A stretch of 64,000 bases of DNA. Origin: Aphelocoma coerulescens (taxonomy: Eukaryota > Chordata > Aves > Passeriformes > Corvidae). The notes under the pieces are model-generated. The model searched no databases and was not told the DNA's origin. It saw only the letters and a list, made by a program, of their open reading frames with translations. The number at the start of each line of letters is the position of its first letter. Position 1 is the first letter of the stretch. Location: the NCBI RefSeq assembly GCF_041296385.1, contig NC_091014.1:55322078-55386077 (forward strand). The letters run 5' to 3'. The position numbers and the translations under genes were made by a program. Of this stretch, positions 39,901-53,000 are shown piece after piece.

Positions 39901-40975
39901 TGACAAAGTCATAATCACTAACTAATGATCCATAAGGCAATTGCTGTAATTAGCAGCATTATTGATATTACCTTACTAGAGTAATTGGACTCACTTAACC
40001 TTTGTTTGTAGCAAGAGGAATTGGGATATTGATGCTGACAAGGACTGGCATCAAGTGGACAATAAACAGTCTGTACAGCAGTTATTTCCTAACATGCCTG
40101 CAGCCTGGTCTCTGCTGCTCACCACAGCTATGTGGTTGGCTTGGAGCTGCAGGAATTTGGAGCAGTGCAGAGTCCTTTTTTCGCTTGAGCCTGCTCTGAC
40201 CTGTCAAGGCTATGCCTTGACTGAAAGGTTAGGTGTGCTGTAAGTCCCATGAACTGTGGATTAAGCCTAGTGTGTCCATATTCTTCAAAGGAAGAGTCAG
40301 CTTGAGGTATCTGCTGGTGGGCAGAGCTGGAGTGTGCTTGGCCCCCTGCACAGAGGTGAGTGGGGTGATGCATCCCTGCAGTGGCCTGGACCTGGAGGTA
40401 CATCTGCAGGGGATGAGGGGGTGCTCCGCACGCTGTGCCATCTTTGGTGGTCTGCCAAAAGCTGGGGAGCCCAGTGGTGAGATGTGCTTGTTTTCCCCCA
40501 GCATGGAACCGAGCTGAGACAAACTGCCTATCAGATGGCAAGAGCTCTGGCTGCTGAGAGGCTGGGCTGGATTCAGCCTGTTGTCGTGGAGCAAAAGGCT
40601 GGCTCAGCTTCACTGGGAAAGCAGCCGCCAGAAAGAGAAGTTTGCTCAGACAGGTTGGCTCCAGTGAAGGGGGGAAATGACAGATGACAGATGATGGTCA
40701 TGTGGCACAAGGTGCCAGCTACTTTGAGCTGAAGTCCTGTAGTAAAGCCTTTGGGGAAATCGACATCTTTCTCTTTTTAATGACTGCGATATATTGTCCT
40801 CCCCCTGTTTGTTCTAATAGGAAACATCCACCAAACCTGTCCATCTGTGCACAGGCCTACTCTCTGAAGGCTGGTGGTGAGGATGAACACCACCTCTGTT
40901 CCCACTGCCCATCTCAAGCAGACTGGATAATGATGATGTCCCTCTTGGCCTTGCACCTGTACAATTTATGGCAAA

Positions 40976-41037
<62 letters not shown>

Positions 41038-44000
41038 TGATGATGATGATGATGATGATGATGGTGATGTCTGGAAAAAGAAACCATGTCTATATGGAAC
41101 TTTACTTTCTAGCCTGAGCCCCATTTTGAAGGACGCAGTGGGGACACATGTGGAAGTGTAGAGGGGGGTTCCTTGTGAAGAGCTGCCTTTCATCTTAGCA
41201 AAGCCATCCCTCCCACCAGGCATGGGAAGGAGCCTCTCTGGCTGCATGGCTGCATCCAGTCTCACAGAGCCTCATAGGGCTGGGTGAGGGCCAGCCTGAT
41301 GGCTCTGTCTTCCATGTTGGGCCAGCTACCTTGGTGCCATTCCAAAGTTATCTCCTAATTAACCTTGGCACAAGCCTTAGCTTTCCAAAAGCCTGCTGGA
41401 CCTCTGAAAAATTCAATTTTTTCTCTGATGAGATGCATTCAGATGAGTTTCAGCTTATCAGGGCCAACAAACAATCTCAGTCCCTTAAGTGTACAGGTGG
41501 ATGCTTAACCACACTTGTCCTCTTCATCATGAGGAAAACCTGCTATGTGCCAAACAAATTAATTTGTTGATCTTTATAGAATCTATTTATGCAAAAAAAA
41601 AAAAATCTACAAAGGGGAAATTAGATTGAAAACTGACTCCAGACACCACTTAGTAAGAATTATTTCATGCCAGTATATGTTAAATTCAATATCTATTCCA
41701 CTCATGCAGTGTAGTTTATTAAAATGAACAGCATCTCAAATACGCATTCTGCATTCAGTTACCTCATCCTAGTCTTGATGGATCTATTACTGTTGAAGGA
41801 TACAAATTTCTGTCAACTGTGAGAGAGTTCACGGCCATTTGATGGTGAAAAAAAAGGGGGGGAAAGTTGAAGGCATAAAGTGCCTCAGCCTAAAAATAGC
41901 AGTGAGAACTAACCAGCAGGAGACCCACTTCAGAGCAATATATAAGCTGTCTGTGGCCTTTCTGGTGACAGAGCCTGACTGACACATCACTGCTAAGAGA
42001 GGGTTTACTGTGACCATTTTCCACTGATAGGGAGCCATTTTTCCAGGGCTATCTCAGGAGGTGCTGGAGCTGAGGTGCTCTCAGCATCCTTCAAAAGCAT
42101 CCTAGGTCATGAGGGTTTGGTTTTGTTTGAGCCAACAGGTGAGGCTTCTCCCCAAACCCAACCACATCTTTATGTTACCAACCCTGTACCAACTCTGCCC
42201 CTGCAATCGCTGTCAGCAGACACCTCTCCACCCCATCCCTGACAGCATCTCTACCTAGGTCTGCTCCTCCCCTCCCAAATGAAGCTGTCCCCACTTCTCA
42301 TCCTGACCTCCATGCACCTGTCCAACACTGGGCACCTGTGCACCCAACTTTTTGTTTCTTACACCATCTGGCTGCTTAAAATGTTTCTGTCCCAGGGACA
42401 AAATTCAGCGTACAATGGACTCCCAAGGGGCAGCTGTTGTAAAATTCTGCAGGAGTAAACAAAATTCAGAGGGTCCAAGACAGCAAACGAAAAAGAACTA
42501 GGTGTATCAACTGATGTAAATGGGTGATCTTGGCTTCTGTGTCTGCACACATTTTCACTTTTCTAAATTTCTTGCCTCCACCTCAGATGTTTTGCTATAT
42601 TTAGCTTGATAACTAACTACATTTCCAGTGGCCTTGCAAAGCATTTTGAGCTAAATGAATACGGAAGATCATACCAGAAATAGTATGATGTGATTTTGTG
42701 TTACACATGGGTATTTGCCCTCCTGGGGTGAAAAAGCTTAAAGCACATATGTGCCTGGTGGTTTTAGAGTGCTGCTCGAGTGCTAATTACATGTGTGAGC
42801 TAAGTACTTCCATTAGCTTTAAAGGGGGGGGGGGAAAGATGAGGCAGATGGAGGAAGAGACTTGCTAAAAATGCCAGCAGAGATTCCATGGCAGAGCAGA
42901 GGTTGAAAACATGGACACTGATGTGTGTTAAGTCTGACAAATCAAAGCTCTCAGCACTACTATACGCCTGCACTGACTCATGTGATTAGAGATCTTGCAC
43001 CCACCCTTTCTGGTGCATGCTGAACCCCCGACTCCAGAAAATCAAGTGCTTCTCCATGGATAATAAAACCAAATGTACTCTGAACCATTAGCCATCGTTG
43101 CAAAAGCAGGGAAGGGATGGCTCTGGGGTGTTTTGTTACAGCTGGGCAGTGGTACCTGACATCTGCTGTGCTGGTCAGCTGCAGCCAGAGATGTGCTGTG
43201 TGCTGGAACGCACCTCTGTGAGTTGATTCACTGAGGCAGCTGGAGCTTTAGCCCCATAAATTAGGACTTCCACAAAATGCTGGGTAAGGACATAAATCAG
43301 TGGGTCACTCCAGCACCAGAGATGTCTTTAAAATGAATCCTTTTTCACCAGGGTTAAATCTTCCCAATCAGAGGCGGCCATTTGGAGCCTGGCTTTGTCA
43401 TACAAGACTAATTGACAAACCTCTGTGCTATAATATCATCCCTGTCACCCCACTAAAATGCAATAGTAACACTGGCTTCTATAAATCAGCCAGATCTTAA
43501 AAAGGAGAGTTAAATGAGCATTGCATTATAAACCACAAAGCACATTCATCACTCTGCTACAAACCATAAATATGACAAGTACATCCATCAATTCAGCACC
43601 TTTCTTTCAGGTCTGTGTACACGGATGTTAGTGACTTAATGACTCCAGAAAGCTTTCCCTTCCTAAACACACTGCAGAGCCTGCTCTTTTGTTTACTGCA
43701 GTTACCAGAAGTGGAGCTCAACCGCCTACAGTCATGTTGCTGTGCTGGGAGTTCCTGCAAGGGGAAAATCCCCCTCTTTGGAAGCTGCTCCTAGCGTGAC
43801 CCCCTTGGAAAGAGTAACTCATACTACTATGCTGCTGGTGCTTTGACTGTACAAACTGGGCAACAGAAGGATGTCAGTCTGCTACAGAGATGGAGCTACA
43901 CAAACTAGAGAATAGTCCAATGGAAAAAGGATAAACAGATCTAGACATAAGTTTTCAACAATTTGCTATCAGACTTTAAAGATTTATTGAGTGAGTGCTC

Positions 44001-47000
44001 TGGGTCTCCTGTAATACCATATTTTCATCAAGACAGCTTGGTGGAAGGGCTAGGGAATTATTAAATCTGCAGCTGAGGGTGAGCTGGAAAGGGCTCTACA
44101 CACATCTGGATGGCAGGATTTGAAATGCCTTATGGAAAAAGTTACCCTGAAAAATAGTTTATGGTTCAAGGAGGAACGCCACCAGTTGGAAGACTGCTGG
44201 GTCCTCTTTTGGACATTCTGTCACCACACTTCAAGACAGTTCTGAGCCAACTGGTGACATAAAGATAGAGAGCATAGATGGTGGAAAACATGTTGGGGGG
44301 AAAGAGTGAAAGAACTAGGCTTAACTGAGAGAAGAGATGTCTGAAGACAGAGATAACAATGGTTCCTAAAAACACAAAAACCACAGTAAGGAGAATAGAA
44401 TACTTTTTTTCCCTTCCTGCTTTGGTGAGGGTAAGGAACAGTAGTGTTACATTGTAGAAAGAGAGATTTAGGTTTGGCATGAGAACAAAAGTCCCTGACA
44501 GCAATGGCAGAAAAAGCAGTGGAGAAAGTTGCCTGGAAAGGCAGTGACATCTCCATCGTGGGAGGCTTTTAAGAGCTGACTAGGCAAACAGCAGATGGTG
44601 CCTTGTGGAAATGGGGTGGACAAGATGTTGTTTGAGGCCTTCCATCCTTGGTTTTTATAATTCTGTGTTTGGCTATCACCAGGGCTGTTAATCCTGTTTG
44701 TCCTACAGAACGTAAAAATCCATGCTCTGCCTGCCCAATTTGCCATGTGCAGTCAGATTCTGGAGGAGGCAGACCTAACAGTTTCCCATTTGCATCTTTC
44801 CTACCTCCTGCTGAAGAATGGGTCCAGATGAGTCGTTGCATCTTCCTTCATTTCCCTTGATCCTTTGGGCTGAACAGCAGTGGAGCCCAGCTTCTCTGAG
44901 GAGAACAGATGGACTTCAGAAGTAGCACATGTGCAAAACCTCACGGAGGCATTGCCACCGGAGTGCTGTGCGCCCCCAGAAACAGCTTTTAAAAGTCAAA
45001 TCCCAGGCACTGCTTTTGGGTAGAGCAGCTGACAGCATAAAGACTGGTTGTAAAGTATCTAATCCTCCAAGGAGAGTAAAGCTAACAAACGCTGTGCTAT
45101 GCCAAGTGTACAAGGATCCTGCCATAGCTAGATTCTGGGGGAAGGGATTGGTGGTTTGGGATGTGTGGAAGTATCACTAGAAGAGTTTTGGAAGCAAATT
45201 TCAGGACTTCATATCTCTTAATTGCTGCCTGTGGTTGTGGGGGTACGTGCCTGATGCTGTGAGGCTGACAGTGTTCTTCCAGATCATCAGGTCTGAGACC
45301 CTACGACACTGATGCTGACCCCCAGCTTCTCTCCTCTTGTCTGTAGAGGATATTTCTGCTTTTTGGTCCGGGTAGCCCTTCCCACTGCATCCAGCTTGTG
45401 TGCCACAGAGCACCAGTGCACCTGTCTGTCCCCACAATGCTGTGAACTGGCAAAGCCAGCAGAAGAATAGCACTTTCATGGGCCTGGCTGGGAAGGGGAG
45501 AAGAGTGGGTCAACCCTGTCTGCCTAGGTCCCACACCCTGCAACAAATGGGACATTTCAGTGGGTCTTTTTCCACCCCAAGCAGAAAATATCTTTTGTAG
45601 TCACCAGAGAATTTTTCAGTCTGAAGAACACCAATCCCAAACAAAAAGCAGCAGCTTTCTTTCCCTTCCTCCCTCCCCTTCCCCCCAAAACTGCTGCCAT
45701 AGACAGATGCCTGGAGAAGAATAAGAACAGGGCAAGCGTATGTGCTGCATGTTCTAATAAACATCACTTATTAAATAATTTAGGTCAAGTCAATACACAG
45801 AAATTTCAGCAACTGAATTAAATGGGTGCTGAGAAAGCTGTAGTTTTATTCTGTTTTGCTCAATGTTGCACCTGAAGCCCTGGTAAATTTGTTAGGGCAA
45901 ATCCCAGGTGGTGATCCCTACCCAGGCTGCGGGCAGTGCTGCAGATAAGGAGCTGGTCAGGGAGGGTTTGGGTGGGTCTGGAACCTGTGAGAAGGGTGCT
46001 GTTAGTATGTTTCTTGACCTGATGACCTTGCTCATATGCTGTGCCATTAGCCTCCCTAAAGACTTTTAGCTAAGAAAGCACTTCTGGTGCATGTGTTTGA
46101 CTTGCACGTGTGCAGTTTCAGAGCAGGTTAACTTACGTGCAGACTCTAAACTACCCGGAGAACTAGGGGTAGTGGGCTTGCCTAATTAGATCTTTGTCTC
46201 TTTTTAAAATAAATCATGCCAAAGACACACTCAGAATATTAAGGCAAACACCCTGGATGCTGAAAATATAAAATAGAGTTCTTTCCATGCTTAAACCCAA
46301 CCTTCCATGCCAGTTCATTATGGCGCACTTATTGATTATCATGATCACATGATATTTTTTCCAGATGCCTCAGTGCACCACTTTTTATGGCTAAGTTTAT
46401 TAACCAGCTGCTAGCTACAGAGGAAAACATAGATGGTCAAAGTTGATATTCAAGTGGGTTTAATAGGCCAAATTTGAGTGGATGCAACTGGGCACAGCAA
46501 ATTCTGCTGCTTGAACTCCTCTCCTGCAACATTTCCTGTCTGTGTTGTACAGCACAGAGGTGCAAATCTCCTACAAGCTCCATGTAGGCTTTTTAACAAT
46601 GGAGAGGGATGGGAAATTTAAATAAGGACATTGTGGGAAGATATAGATGAAATGGTTACAAGGATTTGGGAAAAGAAAAGGGAGTGTTGTGCAGCTGCTG
46701 TTCTTCCCTATGACCAGGAGAAGCAAGTTGCACCAGTACTTAAAGAGGAAGAAAAGACTAAATCCTTCTCAAAGGTGTAACACTTTGCATCAGGCTCAAT
46801 CTCAGAACCTTGGCTCAAAACAAATCTGAACAGGAGAAAATTTAACCTCCAGAGCCAAACTTCATAGCTAGCACACAGCTCTTGGGTAAATAATGACACC
46901 AAAGCATATTCTTTTCCTTTTAAATGAGGTCCAAATAATTACAGAGGTCTGTCTTTTAGAAAAAAATTGACCAAGCTTAGCATATCTTAATTAGCTTCCC

Positions 47001-50000
47001 TCTTTCCAAAGGAAAAAAATTAAATGAATTGGTATACTTCCTAATTCACCATGCCAGAAAAGACTGTCTTTGAATGCCAGAGCTGTTATAGATGTGTCAC
47101 TTTTTAACTGAGCCTGGCTTAACACGTTTTGACAGGATATCATAACCTGGTGTGGCATGTCAAGAAGAAAAAAGTCATCCTTTTGGACTGGGCTTTAGAT
47201 CAAATAATATTGACATAGAAAAAGTACTGGGGAAAGAAAAGAAACAGTTACAAGCGGATTGTAGGAATGAGATGTAGCTATTTGTCAGGTGGTGTAATCT
47301 GATGGTCCCAAAGGTCAATGACATGTTTTTCAGTAGTGTTGAAACTCCTGTCAGTATTCAGTCATTGCTGTTCCTGAAGTGTGACAGTTGAGGATCCCTG
47401 AATAATTGAACTAGATAAAAGCAAGCCACTTTCAAAACTCTCTCAATATTTTCTTTGTTTTTTGTTGCTGCAGTAGATATTTCACAGCAATTATAAGATG
47501 ATCAGGTTTTTGGATGGCCACAAAGTTGTGTAATTAACAATGGCACCAGAGATCTCGCCTGGCTTCAGCCATCCAAAGACTGTGCATGAGGTGAGTATTT
47601 GGTGGTCGATCGAGTTTTCTGGCAGGATGTCAGCTAGGCAAGGCCCTCTATCTTTAGCTGGGCTGGAAACATTTTTAGAATCTTTGTTATACCCTTAAGG
47701 AAAATAGCAGCATGAGTTCTTTGGCCTTCTATTGTCCAAATCTTTGATCTACTGAGAGGCCTTCATCATTTCACCTTGATCATGATCCCGTGAAATAGGC
47801 TATCCCCAGTTTACAGCTGGGATGTCTCAGGCAGAAGGCAAGTCATGTGGCATGGCCAAGGCTCCCTGGGAAGCCTGTGGTGGGATTTGGAGGCAGGGAG
47901 ACATCCTCACATCCCACACGATGAAGATAAAGGCCCGTTAGTCATTAACTGGAGCTTATCGCAGCAGATGGCACTGCTCCACCTTCTTCACCAGGAGCCT
48001 GCTGTAGAGCCAGCGGGACATTGGAAAGGCTCCTACTCCCACGATGGGCTCTTGGCCAGTTCTCTGTGCTCCGCCGCCAAACGTTTGGATTTTCTTGCAG
48101 TTTACAATTTCCTCTCTCTTCGCTTACCCCCATCAAGGGCTTGGCTGAATACAGCAATAAGGAAGCAAGGAGGGTCAAGTTTATAAATGACTGTGGGAAG
48201 TTTGGTTTCCATGGCTGCCAGCAATTACTGTGCAGACTCAGATGAGTGGAGATTACAGCCCAGGGCTGCTATTTTGCACGCTGGCAAGACACAATAACAA
48301 ATGACAAACTTAATTCACTGCTGCAGCAGGGAGGAGGCATCTCACTTTGTGAACCTGGGGCTTATCTTACAGGAGAAGCAGCTCTAAGTGGATTTCTCCT
48401 TTTTTTCTGGCTGTGCTGATTCCAGCTAATGCATATTCTTCCTTCAGTAGCATCATTTCACCTCAGAGATCTTAAGTCTATTACTCACCTACCCTTTCTA
48501 TTTCTGGACCCGGGAAATGCTAAGCAAATAAGAAAATTTAGACTCCAGAGTGGGCTTAGAGGTCAGCCTTATTTTTAATTTCTTTTTTTCCCCAAAGGAT
48601 CTGATGAGTTTTTTTCTAATTGAAATACAAAATAAATCGTTGCTTGGCCAAGATTCAGGGTGGCAGCTTGCATTCCACAGTGGCTGGGAGCTCACCTCTC
48701 TCAAGAACATTTCCACATGCTGCCTACTGTCAATACAAATGCCAAGGACTTTATTTATAAGACTACGAGTCCACACTATGGAGCCATTTATTACTGTTAG
48801 CAATCAATTAATAGTGCACAGCCATCTGTACTAGCTCAACTTGGTATCATGGCTTAAACCACAGTACAGGGTGTGCACTTAGGTAGTGCACTGTGCACAG
48901 TGCTATTCCCAGCAGGAAAGTTTTGTGAGAACCTCTCTGGTTATTTTGAGCCTTTCCTGGGGCCTCTGAGGCAAAGGAAGCCATCTGGGGCAAAAGTGAG
49001 ACTTTGCAGGCTGCTCAGTGCTGAGCAGACTCAATAATAAAACGTATGGAGGTATACAGTGAGCTGGCACTGAGGCAGTGCTTTTCTGCTGTTATCTCAG
49101 TTGTTGTTGCAATGTCCTGACAAGCAGACAAGTAGTGTTCCTTACTTACAAGTACAGGAGATAAATACTGGGAGCAGAGTTATTCATCAAGGACCAGCTC
49201 CAGAGCAGGTATCACTCAGCAAGTAGCTACCCCACCAAAATCAATGGTACTTTTGCTACTGATGTTTTCCTCTCTGTTGGAAGCCAAAAGATGATGGTCA
49301 GATCACCCCCACAGCCATTGCCCTGGTAAACCGAGCAGTTTGGCTCTTGGAGCCATGCCTAGAAAGATATGTTTGCAAATCCCAGGAATATTGTCCTGCA
49401 TCTTCTCTGGAGCATCTCCACCTCACCAAACTATTTCTTGAACTGAGCAGTCCGGGTTCCTGGTGTGGTTGCAGCAGTGTCAAAGAAAAGGTGAAATTAC
49501 CTCCTTACCGGCCTCAGAGGTGGCCCCAATCAGGTGCTTTACCAGACCTTCTGTTGACAGTATTACACCGGATATTTGTGCATGACTAATTGGGGTTCAC
49601 AACCCATTTTTGAAGGCATTCCTGTCTGTTCCCTGTCCTGTAGGTATCACCTACATTTTCTGTTCTGAGATATGCTTACTTCACACAGGACTGAACTGAA
49701 ACACATATAGTTCTACCATAATTGTTTCTCCAAGATCACCAAGAAATTACAAAGTTGTTTGTATCAGTGACGTCTCCTCACAATTTTGTGGCCTTCCAGT
49801 CTTAGTAGGACAGGTTTTAGTTACAGGTTTTAGTAGATCATAGGTATGAAAGTAAAATACCACCCACCTCACCTTATGGGACCCAAGGCAGAAGACAACT
49901 GCCATGAAGACAGCTTTCTGGTTTCCATCATATTTTCAGAGTCATCAGTCACTTTAATTAATTGACTACATACTCTGTTGGCTTTGTATTGTTCCAGGAT

Positions 50001-53000
50001 TTAAATCCAGCTAGTGTGCGGTACCAAGTTGAATGCTTTGGAAAATCTTAATGTTTTTTTCCATCAACACCATTGACTTCAACAAGTAAACTTGTAATCA
50101 CAGCAAAGAAAGATATTAAGTTCATTTGACAGGGTCTGTTTTCCATAAACCCCTGCTGATGGGCATGAATTATATTTCCCCTATTAGCTGCTCCATTTTT
50201 TTACCTGGGATCGATGTCAGCTTGACAGGCCTGTAATTACCTGGGTCATCTCCTTTACCCTTTTAAAATATTAGCTCAACACAAGATTTCTGTCAGTCCT
50301 GTGGAAATTCCCTGCTGCTCCAGAAGTTATGGAAAATTACCCTTTGTAGTACAGAGAGCTGTATCCAAAGCAGCACAGGGCAGGACAAGGCTGGCTTCTC
50401 TCACTCCCTGCCACCTGCCATACTCAGAAGGTGTCCCCCAGCCTCCCTGGTACCATTACACACAGTCAGGAATGTTGGACTTGGACTATTTGCCCCCATT
50501 TCTTGAGCACAGGACTCATTTTCCTCCTAGCACCACTACACGATGCCTTTCTTCTGTGCCATATCATGGTCCTGTTTCTCACAGTGTGGGCTTTTGGGAC
50601 CAGAGCTGGGATCTCTGGCAGAGCCATGCTCCTTGGAAGTGCATCCCAGCTGTGGCTGGCAAAAGCTGAGGATTTCCTCATTGTGGTGGCTGGGCTGCTG
50701 GGACACAGGAGGTGATAGTGTGTCTGGCAGCTCTGCCTCCTGCCTGGGGAGCAGCCCTGAACAAGTGGTTCCCCCTTGGATGCTGAGTCTCCTGGCAGGC
50801 AAAATGGGGGTGACTGTTTCTTGGCAGGAAGCTTTGTGGTCTGTACATGAGGGAGGTACACATGAATATATTCTGTCTTCTTTTTTCCTTCTGTTGTCCC
50901 TTGTTTTCCCTTGCCTTCTTCACAATCTCTTCTCTGCTTCTGCCTGCTTCTCAGCCTTTGTCTTTCTCTAGGCTTCTGCTGCTGTTATCATACCCAGGCA
51001 GCGTCTGGCTAGAACAAATGCATATGTATGTTGGCATGAGAATCCACAGCCTATTGGACCACATGATGAGTTTTGTGTCTTTCATGCTCTGGAGCTGTTC
51101 TCATGTGTGTGGGCTGCAATTTTAACCAATGTCAAGGTCCCCTGGGTGAGAGACAGACGTCTTTTAATATGTAAGTAAAAATTGGCATCAGTAGCTATAA
51201 CTTCTGTAAGGAGGCAAGCAGACTTATGTACAGGGAACAGTTCATAATCAATAATATCAATGATATCATAGAGCAAATACACAAGCTCCCGCTCTCTCCA
51301 TTTATGTGAGCACACAGATCAGTCAGCACATACACACAGAACAAGGAGGTATGGAAAAGGACTGCCCATGTCAGGCTAGGCTGGATGTAAACTGTATTTT
51401 GATAGCTGATTCTTTTTTAGGTAAGTTTTCAGCACTGTACCATCTCATCCCAAAGTCAAGAAATTTTTATTGCAAAGTTCTCATGGATTTCTTGTGTTAA
51501 CTTCCTTCGATTTTTTCTCTGACCTTCTGAAAAAAGATGGATCTGGCATGCATAGAAAAAATCTCAAGAGTTACTGGTCTTTGCTTCCAGAAGTGGTTAG
51601 AATTAGGCAAGGAAGAAGGGTAAAAATAGTTATAGACCAAGAAATTAGGAAGAAAATACATCAGTGCAGAATATTTCCTCACAGGCTATTGACAAGGAAC
51701 ACAGCCGGTGCAGTAGCAGGGACTGATCATCCTGTCAGGTCAATGAGATGGAAGAGACACAGGGAGCTCACTCAAATTTATGAGGACCCATGTAAGATGC
51801 TAAGCACGACTTGCATTTGGATATTAGTTTGCAGGGAAGTGATGTTTCTCTTCCCAACACAGGCCCCATGGAATAGTAATAAGGAAATGTTAAGGACTGG
51901 AACCAACTTAGTGTTATTTTATTAGTGTATGTGGTTATCAGGGAAAGCTGAGCACTGGGGATCCTGTTACACACCACTGCTTCCTAGTCATTACTCCAAA
52001 CTTATGAGAGGAGTGTGTTTCCCTCCTGGGGGACTCCAGATAATTGTTGATTTGGAGAGTGAAGATGAATGGCAATGCTGAACCATGCGTACACACACAC
52101 ACACGCAAAATGTCAGACTTCACTCCCCATGTTTTAATGTAGATGCTTCAAGAAGAGATCGAGTCATTGATTTCTCTCTCCAGGATGAACCCTAAAGAAT
52201 AGGTAGGCACTGACACACAATTTATTTCTCTGTCTTTCTGATAGCAAATAAATGAAGCAACACTGAGAGTAGTACTGAAGCCACTCACTGACCATAAAAC
52301 ACCCCCCAAGCACACAATGCACTGCAGAGAAGGGGGTATTGTAGCATTAACTCTTTACTTGCTCACAGGAGAACAAGCCTGAGCTGAAACTGGAGTCACT
52401 TCGTAACTTAAGTCACAGCCTGAGCTGAGGGCACTGGTATTTAATGAAGACATTGGAAGGCACGAAAGTCTTAAAACTTGGCACACCTGACACACCTGTC
52501 CTTATTTGACTTGCTTAAAGAGGAAGGTACCACTTGTAAAGTAATTTAAAACTTGTTGAACTTATTCGTATCCCTCCGTGTAGAGCAGACTCCAGGAAAA
52601 GTTTCTGTAGGTACAGAGATGGGTGAAAAGGCTGAAATCGTTTATCTGTGCAAACAGTGGGAGCACAGGCAAGTGAGTTGTAGCTTAGTCTTTAGCTCAG
52701 TGTAGCTCAGTGACTTTATGGAGGTCACCTGGGACAAGAAATTTTATTTCCTTTCTGGACAGAGCAATGAACACCTGAGTCCAATCTGTTATGGCAGCTC
52801 AGCTGATGAGTAGCAATTTCATTTCCGATGGCCACTCTGCCACAGACATCCTTGCAGATATACTGCTCATCCCACCACTGTTTTAAAGGAGAGGGAATCA
52901 GGACATGTGAAAGAAGGAGGGGAAGAAGAAGTGTTTGTTGGTACCTACAATCCCTGTGGGCAGTGGGGTACTGGCTCATCAGTGGTTCTTCACTGGGAGA

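Noticed and set aside
50301..50971. Plus-strand frames of 94 to 142 codons
   Set aside because: They overlap minus-strand frames, have no recognisable domain, and begin inside or beside an old CR1 copy.
52731..52884. Exon-like minus-strand block with Cys-rich reading (WWDEQYICKDVCG...)
   Set aside because: It has splice-like ends, but its two-base overhang does not fit the exon at 39384 and its entry phase does not fit the donor at 53139; it would break the otherwise consistent chain.
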